Source of the DNA: Methylococcaceae bacterium
Lineage (GTDB): Bacteria > Pseudomonadota > Gammaproteobacteria > Methylococcales > Methylomonadaceae
Direction of reading: 5' to 3'
DNA: 7,739 nt
Assembly (NCBI GenBank): GCA_009925045.1
Contig: RFQK01000066.1
Coordinates: 1 to 7,739, forward strand
Shown here: one piece after another, positions 1 through 6,000 of the stretch
Position numbering within the stretch: the stretch's first letter is position 1
How the letters are laid out: each line of letters starts with the position of its first letter
The notes under the pieces: generated by a model
Told to the model about the DNA's origin: nothing
Databases searched by the model: none
The model's input: only the letters and a program-made list of their open reading frames with translations
Program-made: the position numbers and the translations under genes

Positions 1-901
1 CAGTGAAGGCATGGATGAAATCTTTACGCGGCATTTTGGCTTTACGAACACAGATATCCATGATCAATTTTTCTTGCTCGCGGATAGATGTGATCAACTC
101 TTCAGAGACGCTGACCATTCTTTTCAAAAACTGTGGTGTCCACTTGAACTCAGAAAATACTTCGTTCAAAGCCTCTAGAGCTTTATCGGCTTTTTCATGC
201 CCATAACCATATTTTTTGATAGCAGAATTGACTGTTTTTAAAGCTTTTCTCACTAAATCAACTTTTTGCTTAACCTCTTCATAGTCGACTGCTTTATTTT
301 CTTCTTCATCAGACTCCTCCGCAGGAGGCGCATCTTCAATATCCTCAGCAACTACTTCTTCGAGATCTGGCATTTCAGTCAAATCCACAAAACCCAGCAC
401 CAAATCATTAAGACGTACACCGGATTCTTCGTCATGGATTTGCTCAAAGGCATCCAAAAACGACTGGACGATAAAACCAGAACGCGCAATAGCACTAACA
501 ACCTGACGCTGACCCTCTTCAATACGTTTCGCTATTCTGAGTTCTTCTTCACGGGTCAACAATTCAACCGAACCCATTTCACGCATGTACAAACGAACTG
601 GGTCTGTTGTTCGGCCAAATTCGCTATCGATAGAGGCTAGAGCCGCGACTTCAGCGACCTCTTCGTCGTCGTCAGCGGAAATTACGGCATCCGAGGTAAT
701 GACTGAGTCATCGTCATCAGGCGCAGTCTCCAAAACCTGGATACCCATATCATTGATCATGCCGATGATGTCATCGATTTGCTCAGGATCCATAATATCG
801 CTGGGCAAATGATCATTGACTTCAGCGTATGTGACATACCCTTGTGCTTTGCCTTTCGCAATCAGCTGTTTAAGTTGAGCCTGCTGTTGTTCCTGATTCA
901 T
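1..901 (-). CDS. rpoD: RNA polymerase primary sigma factor RpoD (sigma70), N-terminal part
   Basis: Housekeeping sigma factor that directs core RNA polymerase to most promoters. Only the first 300 codons are inside the window; the gene runs off the left edge, so regions 2-4, which bind the -10 and -35 elements, are not visible. Residues about 8-80 form sigma region 1.1, including QGYVTYAEVNDHLP and IIGMINDMGIQV. Region 1.2 follows at about 97-130 (GRTTDPVRLYMREMG, then VELLTREEE and AKRIEEG). After it comes the non-conserved region, with an acidic, low-complexity stretch at about 180-203, then a helical segment ending near a QEKLIM motif. The start is the ATG at 899-901, which aligns with the usual RpoD N-terminus; the upstream GGGTAAG is only a weak ribosome binding site. 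It is the last gene of the rpsU-yqeY-dnaG-rpoD series and has its own predicted promoter. The match to E. coli RpoD is unmistakable. Confidence 0.97.
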   Translation of the reverse strand, partial: MNQEQQQAQLKQLIAKGKAQGYVTYAEVNDHLPSDIMDPEQIDDIIGMINDMGIQVLETAPDDDDSVITSDAVISADDDEEVAEVAALASIDSEFGRTTDPVRLYMREMGSVELLTREEELRIAKRIEEGQRQVVSAIARSGFIVQSFLDAFEQIHDEESGVRLNDLVLGFVDLTEMPDLEEVVAEDIEDAPPAEESDEEENKAVDYEEVKQKVDLVRKALKTVNSAIKKYGYGHEKADKALEALNEVFSEFKWTPQFLKRMVSVSEELITSIREQEKLIMDICVRKAKMPRKDFIHAFT

Positions 902-948
902 CTGCTTACCCAGTTGTGTGTTCGCCCAGAAATTCGGGATAACCTTTA

Positions 949-977
949 ATTATATACAATCAATTATTTCGTGTCAT
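949..977 (-). promoter_or_regulatory. Predicted sigma70 promoter for rpoD
   Basis: On the minus strand there is a -35 box ATGACA (972-977, five of six consensus bases), a 17-bp spacer and a perfect -10 box TATAAT (949-954). The TGA inside the -35 box is the dnaG stop codon, so the promoter overlaps the end of dnaG. Transcription would begin near 942, leaving a leader of about 40 nt before the rpoD ATG. This would let rpoD be expressed independently of the upstream operon. Seen in sequence; activity is inferred. Confidence 0.72.
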
Positions 978-2671
978 CCACGATTCGATTTACCACCCTT
1001 TTTAAAATCTTGCAACTCCTGTTCGGATAACTTTCCGCCATTCGCCAGCTTATCAATTAAAAAGGCCATTCGCGCATCATCGGCTTGCCTGAGCAATTGC
1101 TGCATCGCACCTTGAAATTCTGCTTCTGCATCCATCTGCGCAATACCCCAATCCATGTTGACCAAGGCATTAACAGTTTTTTCGTGCTCATGACCACGAA
1201 AAAACTCCAATAAAACCGCGCTGTTTTCAGGTTTTTCTTGATTGATGACCGCTATCACTTGCTGCAAAAACCCCATACCGGCAACTGCGTTATCATTCAA
1301 TTCAAACAAAGCGGGATCTATACGCTTAACAAATTGCGGATACTGCAACAATAAAGCCAACATTTTTCGCATCAAACTCGACCCCTGAGATGGGGGCTTT
1401 TTTGAGCGTTTAAAGTCTGAAGGAGCCGATTTTGACTTAAATTTTTTACCCGCCAGTTCTTCTAAACGCGTCAACATAATTTCTCGAAAAAAACCCTCCG
1501 GGATTTTTTCCAGATAAGGCTTTGCTGAGGCTAGAAATCTTGCTCTTCCTTCGGCAACTTTCAGATCAATATTTTCAGATAAATGAGCAAAGAAATAATC
1601 TGACAAAGACTGTGCCTGGTGGATACGCTCCTCAAAGCCATTGATTCCCTCTGCTCTTATCAAGGAATCAGGATCATGATTTTCAGGCAGCAACATAATC
1701 TTGACCTGTCGACCATCACGTAAACTTGGTAAAGCAGCTTCAACCGCCTTCCATGCAGCCTGTTGTCCCGCCCTATCACCATCAAAACAAAAAACTATCT
1801 CAGGCGTAAATCGGAACAACATATCCATATGATTTTTGGATGTAGCCGTTCCTAGGGCAGCAACCGCATAGCGTAAGCCGTATTGAGCCAAGGCGATCAC
1901 ATCCATGTAGCCTTCAACCATTAATATCCGCTGCGGCTTGCTGTTAGCATCCAATAATTCCGACAAGCCATACACTTCCTTACCCTTGGAGAACACCGCC
2001 GTCTCCGGGGAGTTAAGATATTTCGGTAAAGAATCATCCAAGACCCGCCCACCAAAACCAATGACCCGATGACGCTTATCGCGGATTGGAAACATTAAAC
2101 GGTCGCGAAATCGGTCATAGATTTTGCCATCATCTTTTTGCACCGCTAAACCAGCATCCAAGAGTTTTTGGCGATCAAAGCGTCCTAATAAGGAACCTAG
2201 CGCATAAGTTTTAGCCATCAAACCCGTGACGCCACGCTGCTTGAGGTAAGTCACCGCTTTCTGCCCAGTTTCAGAGCGCAACTGTTCGGCATAATAGGCT
2301 GCAACTGCTTCCAAGGTTTGATAAATGGCGGCGCTATCAGCGACAGACTGCGCAGCGTACTGAGTATCGAGTTCTCTAGGAACTTCAACACCAATAAAGC
2401 CGGCCAAATCCTCAATTGCTTCAACAAATCCCAGATGGGCGTAATCCATCAAGAAACTGATGGCATTCCCGCCAACACCACAACCAAAACAATGATAGGT
2501 CTGGCGATTGCGATTGACAGAAAAACTGGGAGTTTTTTCGTTATGAAACGGACATCGGGCAACAAAATTGTTGCCGGATTTTTTAAGCGGTACGCGCGAG
2601 TCAACAAGATCGACTATATCGACCCGCAGCAAAAGATCATCTATAAACTGTCGAGGAATTCGACCCGACAT
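974..2671 (-). CDS. dnaG: DNA primase DnaG
   Basis: Makes the RNA primers for the leading strand start and for each Okazaki fragment, working with the replicative helicase DnaB. The 565 residues compare with 581 in E. coli. The N-terminal zinc-binding domain shows C40, H43, C61 and C64 (CPFH and CFGC). The polymerase core includes the GFGGRVL motif near 205-211. The TOPRIM domain carries E253 in VEGYMD, D297 and D299 in FDGDR, and D333 and D335 in DPD, the expected metal-binding acidic residues. A basic linker near 408-426 leads to the C-terminal helicase-binding domain. The start ATG gives the family N-terminus (SGRIPRQFIDDLL). The gene begins 12 nt after yqeY in the same frame, and the bases just upstream (TCCCCCAAAAGC) contain no Shine-Dalgarno sequence, so translation probably depends on coupling or is weak. 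Primase is known to be kept scarce in E. coli. Confidence 0.98.
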   Translation of the reverse strand: MSGRIPRQFIDDLLLRVDIVDLVDSRVPLKKSGNNFVARCPFHNEKTPSFSVNRNRQTYHCFGCGVGGNAISFLMDYAHLGFVEAIEDLAGFIGVEVPRELDTQYAAQSVADSAAIYQTLEAVAAYYAEQLRSETGQKAVTYLKQRGVTGLMAKTYALGSLLGRFDRQKLLDAGLAVQKDDGKIYDRFRDRLMFPIRDKRHRVIGFGGRVLDDSLPKYLNSPETAVFSKGKEVYGLSELLDANSKPQRILMVEGYMDVIALAQYGLRYAVAALGTATSKNHMDMLFRFTPEIVFCFDGDRAGQQAAWKAVEAALPSLRDGRQVKIMLLPENHDPDSLIRAEGINGFEERIHQAQSLSDYFFAHLSENIDLKVAEGRARFLASAKPYLEKIPEGFFREIMLTRLEELAGKKFKSKSAPSDFKRSKKPPSQGSSLMRKMLALLLQYPQFVKRIDPALFELNDNAVAGMGFLQQVIAVINQEKPENSAVLLEFFRGHEHEKTVNALVNMDWGIAQMDAEAEFQGAMQQLLRQADDARMAFLIDKLANGGKLSEQELQDFKKGGKSNRG

Positions 2672-2683
2672 GCTTTTGGGGGA

Positions 2684-3133
2684 TTAGCCAGCAAAACCAG
2701 CCTTAATGCGCGCACTGACCACGGCCATGTCGGCACGTCCCAGCATTTGAGGTCTCAACAAGGCCATCACAGCACCCATTTCTTTGATTGAAGTGGCACC
2801 TGTTTCAGCAATTGCCTGAGCCACCATTTGATCGATTTCTGCTTCCGTCAGGGCCTGAGGCAAAAATTCCTGAATGACCACTACTTCAGCTTCTTCGATC
2901 GCCGACAAATCCAGTCGCCCAGCATCGGTATACTGTTTGATAGATTCGCGACGCTGTTTCAGCATTTTGTCCAGAACCGTTATGATTCTGGCATCATCCA
3001 GTTCAATTCGCTCATCCACTTCAACCTGTTTGATAGCGGCAAGTATCATCCGGATAACACCCAGACGAACTTTTTCGCCGCTTTTCATTGAGGCCTTCAT
3101 ATCATCCTTGATACGCTCCTTCAATTGATCCAT
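2684..3133 (-). CDS. yqeY: GatB/YqeY domain protein
   Basis: A 149-residue helical protein of the YqeY family, which resembles the tRNA-binding tail domain of the GatB amidotransferase subunit. Its biochemical role is not established; a link to tRNA or to aminoacyl-tRNA metabolism is only an inference from that similarity. Family signatures visible are KDDMKASMKSGEKVRLGVIR near the N-terminus, the RRESIKQYTDAGR segment at about 61-73, and EEAEVVVIQEFLPQALTEAEI at about 80-100, followed by a glycine-containing C-terminal helical region (MGAVMALLRP). Length is typical and nothing is missing. The ATG follows an AAGGG ribosome binding site that overlaps the rpsU stop codon, which suggests translational coupling. 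It sits between rpsU and dnaG, an arrangement known from several gammaproteobacteria but absent from E. coli, where these two genes are adjacent. Confidence 0.94.
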   Translation of the reverse strand: MDQLKERIKDDMKASMKSGEKVRLGVIRMILAAIKQVEVDERIELDDARIITVLDKMLKQRRESIKQYTDAGRLDLSAIEEAEVVVIQEFLPQALTEAEIDQMVAQAIAETGATSIKEMGAVMALLRPQMLGRADMAVVSARIKAGFAG

Positions 3134-3145
3134 GTCTGGTGACCC

Positions 3146-3379
3146 TTAGATTTGCGGACGACCACGACGCAGATTTTTCAACGCATAACGCTCACGCGCT
3201 AATTTTTTCAAGTGACGTTTAACCGCTGCTGCACCTTTGCGTTTACGCTCGGTAGTTGGTTTTTCGTAGAATTCGCGACGGCGAACTTCAGCCAAAACAC
3301 CCGCTTTTTCGCAAGCGCGCTTAAAACGACGAATGGCAACGTCAAAATGTTCGTTCTCTTTAACTTTAACTGATGGCAT
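3146..3379 (-). CDS. rpsU: Small ribosomal subunit protein S21 (bS21)
   Basis: Component of the 30S subunit located near the anti-Shine-Dalgarno end of 16S rRNA, where it helps translation initiation. The 77-residue product is nearly identical to E. coli S21 over its first 58 residues, including [20 protein letters not shown] and [12 protein letters not shown]. It differs at the C-terminus: E. coli ends after about 71 residues, while this protein carries a longer basic tail ([16 protein letters not shown]). The start ATG gives the canonical MP...KVKENE N-terminus; a GGA 9 nt upstream is a modest ribosome binding site. It is the first gene of the rpsU-yqeY-dnaG group and diverges from tsaD. 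The gap to yqeY is 12 nt and contains no hairpin-plus-T-run terminator. Confidence 0.98.
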   Translation of the reverse strand: MPSVKVKENEHFDVAIRRFKRACEKAGVLAEVRRREFYEKPTTERKRKGAAAVKRHLKKLARERYALKNLRRGRPQI

Positions 3380-3448
3380 TATGAATAATCCGATTTGTGT
3401 TAGTATTTTTTAAACCCAACGGCCTCAACAGTCCGCTGAAAACCCTCG

Positions 3449-3475
3449 ATTATACTCGCAAAATAAATTTTTCAA
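3449..3475 (-). promoter_or_regulatory. Predicted promoter for rpsU-yqeY-dnaG
   Basis: On the minus strand TTGAAA (3470-3475, five of six consensus bases) is followed after a short 15-bp spacer by a perfect TATAAT (3449-3454). The predicted start near 3442 would leave a leader of about 62 nt before rpsU. The spacer is shorter than the optimum of 17, so another -35 alignment (TTTTGA at 17 bp) is possible. The -10 overlaps the likely tsaD -10 on the other strand. Confidence 0.55.
3451..3456 (+). promoter_or_regulatory. Possible -10 box for tsaD
   Basis: TATACT on the plus strand matches five of six consensus bases and lies 26 bp before the tsaD ATG, so a transcript would have a leader of only about 20 nt. 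I see no good -35 hexamer at 16-18 bp. It shares four base pairs with the rpsU -10 on the opposite strand. Inferred from position and sequence only. Confidence 0.35.
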
Positions 3476-3482
3476 AAACTTA

Positions 3483-4499
3483 ATGTACGTTTTAGGCATA
3501 GAAACTTCCTGTGACGAGACTGCGGTCGCCATTTTTCATGCCGAAAAAGGCTTGTTAAGCCACGTCATGTATAGCCAGGCGGAAACTCACAGTGAATATG
3601 GCGGCGTGGTTCCTGAGATTGCTTCTCGCGATCATATTCGCAAATTAAGCCCTTTAATTCGCCAATGTTTGCAGGAAGCTGAATTAGCCTCTGCACAAAT
3701 TAATGGCATTGCCTACACCGCTGGCCCGGGTCTGATGGGTGCCCTGCTAGTAGGCGCAGCCACAGCCAGAAGTCTGGCCTGGACCTGGCAGATCCCCGCA
3801 ATTGCCGTTCACCATATGGAAGGCCACCTGCTAGCCCCCATGCTGGAAACCGATCCCCCCGCATTTCCTTTTGTTGCGCTGTTGATTTCAGGCGGCCATT
3901 CACTGCTGATCGAAGTACGGGCAATAGGCGATTATCAGTTATTAGGTGAATCGTTGGATGATGCTGCTGGTGAAGCTTTCGACAAAACCGCCAAAATGCT
4001 GGAACTCGGTTACCCAGGCGGCCCAAAATTATCGAAACTGGCTGAATCCGGCCAGCCGCGCTATAAATTTCCTCGCCCCATGACCGATCGACCCGGATTG
4101 GATTTCAGTTTTAGCGGACTTAAGACCTTTACTCTCAATACCTTACAAAACAGTGAGAAAACCGATCAAGACAAGGCCGACATTGCTTATGCCTTTCAAC
4201 AAGCCATGGCCGAAACTTTAACTATCAAATGCCGCAGAGCACTTCAACAAACCGGTTTGAAGACGCTGGTGATTGCAGGAGGCGTCAGTGCCAACCAGTC
4301 GATTCGCCAGCATTTGATAGCCATGACCACCACCATTGGCGCTAAAGCCTATTTTCCTCGACCAGATTTCTGCACGGATAATGCGGCCATGATTGCCTAT
4401 GCGGGTTGCCAGCGTTTGCTGGCCGGACAAAGCCAGGACCTGCAAATCACCGCCAGACCGCGCTGGCCGATTGATCAACTCTTGGGACTAGGTCGCTAA
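3483..4499 (+). CDS. tsaD: tRNA N6-adenosine threonylcarbamoyltransferase TsaD
   Basis: Catalytic subunit of the complex with TsaB and TsaE that transfers threonylcarbamoyl from threonylcarbamoyl-AMP (made by TsaC) to A37 of ANN-decoding tRNAs, giving t6A. The protein has 338 residues (337 in E. coli) and the ASKHA-type ATPase fold signature. The N-terminus GIETSCDET, the metal-binding H111 and H115 in HHMEGH, the ISGGHS loop at 135-140, GEAFDKTAK at 163-171, GGVSAN at 266-271 and D299 in FCTDN are all present. The ATG gives the family N-terminus exactly, although no Shine-Dalgarno sequence precedes it (TTTTTCAAAAACTTA). It diverges from rpsU, as it does in E. coli, and its stop codon overlaps the convergent plsY stop region by 4 bp. 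Confidence 0.98.
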   Translation: MYVLGIETSCDETAVAIFHAEKGLLSHVMYSQAETHSEYGGVVPEIASRDHIRKLSPLIRQCLQEAELASAQINGIAYTAGPGLMGALLVGAATARSLAWTWQIPAIAVHHMEGHLLAPMLETDPPAFPFVALLISGGHSLLIEVRAIGDYQLLGESLDDAAGEAFDKTAKMLELGYPGGPKLSKLAESGQPRYKFPRPMTDRPGLDFSFSGLKTFTLNTLQNSEKTDQDKADIAYAFQQAMAETLTIKCRRALQQTGLKTLVIAGGVSANQSIRQHLIAMTTTIGAKAYFPRPDFCTDNAAMIAYAGCQRLLAGQSQDLQITARPRWPIDQLLGLGR

Positions 4500-5068
4500 A
4501 ACTCTTGTCCCGCCAGCAAGCGCTGGATGTTGCTGCGATGGCGCCACAATAGAATGACTGAAATCAGCACAAAGGTCGCCACCATATTGAGATCGCCGAC
4601 AATAAACCAGACATAAACGGGTGTCAGCAAAGCAGCGACTAAAGCGGCCAAAGAAGAAATTTTGCCGATTTTATAAACCAACAACCAGGTACCCGACACC
4701 ACCAAACCTAATAGCCACGCCACACCTAAGGTGACACCAAAGGAAGTCGCGACACCTTTTCCACCTTTGAATCCGAAAAATATCGGGTACAAATGCCCCA
4801 AAAAAGCCGCAAAAACCACGACGGATAATATCAGACTCTCAACACCGGCTGTCTTAGCCAGTAATACGGGGATCAAGCCCTTTAATGCGTCGCCTGCCAA
4901 GGTGATCGCCGCAGCCTTTTTACCACCAATGCGCATGACATTGGTTGCACCCGGATTACCTGAGCCATTTTCTCTAGGATCTGCTAAGCCCATCATTTTA
5001 CAAACAATAATGGCGCTAGATACCGATCCGGTCAGATAGGCAAAAGGCACAAACAACCATTCCAACAT
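4496..5068 (-). CDS. plsY: Acyl-phosphate:glycerol-3-phosphate acyltransferase PlsY
   Basis: Inner membrane enzyme that acylates glycerol-3-phosphate using acyl-phosphate supplied by PlsX, yielding lysophosphatidic acid, the first step of phospholipid synthesis. The 190 residues form about five hydrophobic membrane segments. The three conserved loops are visible: the first around GSVSSA and [14 protein letters not shown], the second with the GGKKAAA and DALKG elements, and the glycine-rich [14 protein letters not shown] loop of the third. A C-terminal [11 protein letters not shown] motif matches the family. I place the start at the ATG at 5066-5068, because a TGAGGA ribosome binding site lies 4 nt upstream; a TTG six codons earlier (5086) would put this site inside the gene. 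It converges on tsaD and diverges from folB, as in Pseudomonas. Confidence 0.96.
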   Translation of the reverse strand: MLEWLFVPFAYLTGSVSSAIIVCKMMGLADPRENGSGNPGATNVMRIGGKKAAAITLAGDALKGLIPVLLAKTAGVESLILSVVVFAAFLGHLYPIFFGFKGGKGVATSFGVTLGVAWLLGLVVSGTWLLVYKIGKISSLAALVAALLTPVYVWFIVGDLNMVATFVLISVILLWRHRSNIQRLLAGQEF

Positions 5069-5072
5069 GACA

Positions 5073-5078
5073 TCCTCA
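5073..5078 (-). promoter_or_regulatory. Ribosome binding site deciding the plsY start
   Basis: TGAGGA on the minus strand lies 4 nt before the ATG at 5066-5068 and is the best Shine-Dalgarno match nearby. It favours the ATG over the in-frame TTG at 5084-5086, which has no such site upstream. Confidence 0.65.
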
Positions 5079-5106
5079 CTTATCAAAACTTGTCTGAATC
5101 ATGCAT

Positions 5107-5136
5107 TTAATGAATACTGATGCATCAAAATATAAT
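5107..5136 (+). promoter_or_regulatory. Possible promoter for folB-folK
   Basis: A perfect TATAAT (5131-5136) lies 14 bp before the folB ATG, so the transcript would have a leader of only about 7-8 nt if this box is used, unless the start lies further downstream. The upstream hexamer TTAATG (5107-5112, spacer 18) is a poor -35. A perfect 10-bp palindrome TGATGCATCA (5118-5127) falls in the spacer and could be an operator. The very short leader would remove most of the GGAAAGGG site, which weakens this call. Confidence 0.3.
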
Positions 5137-5150
5137 AACCGGAAAGGGCA

Positions 5151-5504
5151 ATGGACATCATTTTTTTAGGTGGATTAGAAGTAGAAACCGTGATTGGCAT
5201 CTACGACTGGGAACGCAAGATTAAACAAAAAATCATTCTGGATCTGGAAATGGCTCACGATATCCAACAAGCTGCCGCTACCGACGATATCAGCTATGCA
5301 CTGGATTACAAAGCCGTTTCAGACCGCGTGGTCGAACTGGTCGAAAGCAGTGAATACTTCTTGGTTGAAACTTTAATCGAAAAAATTGCTGATACTCTCC
5401 GCCAGGAATTTCATATTCCTTGGATCAAAATTAGACTCAATAAAAAAGGCGCCATCACCCGCGCCCAAGATGTAGGCATCATCATCGAACGTGGGCAAAA
5501 ATAA
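5151..5504 (+). CDS. folB: Dihydroneopterin aldolase FolB
   Basis: Cleaves 7,8-dihydroneopterin to 6-hydroxymethyl-7,8-dihydropterin and glycolaldehyde in folate synthesis; members also epimerise at C2'. The 117-residue product (122 in E. coli) begins MDIIFLGGLEVETVIGIYDWER, the usual strand-loop start with E21 in the WER motif. The substrate-anchoring E73 is in LVETLIE, and the catalytic lysine corresponds to K98 in LNKKGAITRA. The C-terminus VGIIIERG is conserved. A strong GGAAAGGG ribosome binding site (5141-5148) precedes the ATG. The next gene, folK, starts one base after the folB stop, so the pair is almost certainly one transcript. The close paralogue FolX is possible in principle, but the adjacency to folK supports FolB. 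Confidence 0.95.
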   Translation: MDIIFLGGLEVETVIGIYDWERKIKQKIILDLEMAHDIQQAAATDDISYALDYKAVSDRVVELVESSEYFLVETLIEKIADTLRQEFHIPWIKIRLNKKGAITRAQDVGIIIERGQK

Positions 5505-5505
5505 T

Positions 5506-6000
5506 ATGCCGACTGGCTATATCAGCATTGGTAGCAATATCGATAAAGAAGCGCACATTCCCTGCTGCTTACACACCCTGAAAAAACTCTTCGGGCCACT
5601 GACCATTTCCAGCATTTATGAAAGTGAAGCGGTGGGATTTATCGGCGGTGTTTTTCATAACTTGGTCGTTGGCTTTGAATCAGACTTGAGCGCCAAACAA
5701 GTCGCCCATATTTTGCGCCAAATTGAACTGGAACACGGCCGCAGCCGACAGTCACAAAAATTTTCGTCACGCACCTTGGATTTAGATCTGATCTTGTTTG
5801 GAGAAGCGATCATCCAAGAAGACGGTTTAAGCATTCCTCGCGCCGAAATCGAAGAATATGCCTTTGTACTGGAACCCTTGGCGGAAATTGCGGGCTCACT
5901 TAAACACCCCGTGAGCGGTAAAACTTATGATGAACTCTGGCAACAGGCCAATCACATCCAAAGTAAGCAGCATCGAGTCACACCGGACTGGCTCAAATAA
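5506..6000 (+). CDS. folK: 6-hydroxymethyl-7,8-dihydropterin pyrophosphokinase FolK
   Basis: Transfers pyrophosphate from ATP to 6-hydroxymethyl-7,8-dihydropterin, the product of FolB, preparing it for dihydropteroate synthase. Starting at the ATG at 5506 the protein has 164 residues (159 in E. coli). Visible elements are the N-terminal YISIGSNI motif, an ESEAVG segment near 39-44, FHNLVVGF near 50-57, HGRSR at 78-81, and the signature SRTLDLDLILFG with the metal-binding D92 and D94. Compared with E. coli, the WGPRTLDLD part reads FSSRTLDLD, a variant known in other gammaproteobacteria that lose the tryptophan gate. The ATG lies one base after folB's stop; an earlier GTG at 5491 overlaps folB and lacks a ribosome binding site, so I prefer 5506. 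It converges on the SDR gene with an 8-bp overlap. Confidence 0.93.
   Translation: MPTGYISIGSNIDKEAHIPCCLHTLKKLFGPLTISSIYESEAVGFIGGVFHNLVVGFESDLSAKQVAHILRQIELEHGRSRQSQKFSSRTLDLDLILFGEAIIQEDGLSIPRAEIEEYAFVLEPLAEIAGSLKHPVSGKTYDELWQQANHIQSKQHRVTPDWLK

Noticed and set aside
266..640. Plus-strand open frame of 124 codons
   Set aside because: It is antisense to rpoD, has no ribosome binding site and its composition is the complement of the acidic RpoD segment.
2318..2791. Plus-strand open frame of 157 codons spanning the dnaG-yqeY junction
   Set aside because: Lies wholly antisense to two well-conserved genes, with no recognisable domain.
4513..4526. CCAGC-AAGC-GCTGG hairpin near the tsaD/plsY ends
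   Set aside because: It lies inside plsY coding sequence and has no T-run on either side, so it is not a convincing terminator.
5069..5086. TTG start giving plsY six extra residues
   Set aside because: The TGAGGA ribosome binding site lies inside this extension, just before the ATG at 5068.
5491..5505. GTG start for folK overlapping folB
   Set aside because: No ribosome binding site, and the conserved YISIGSN start fits the ATG at 5506.
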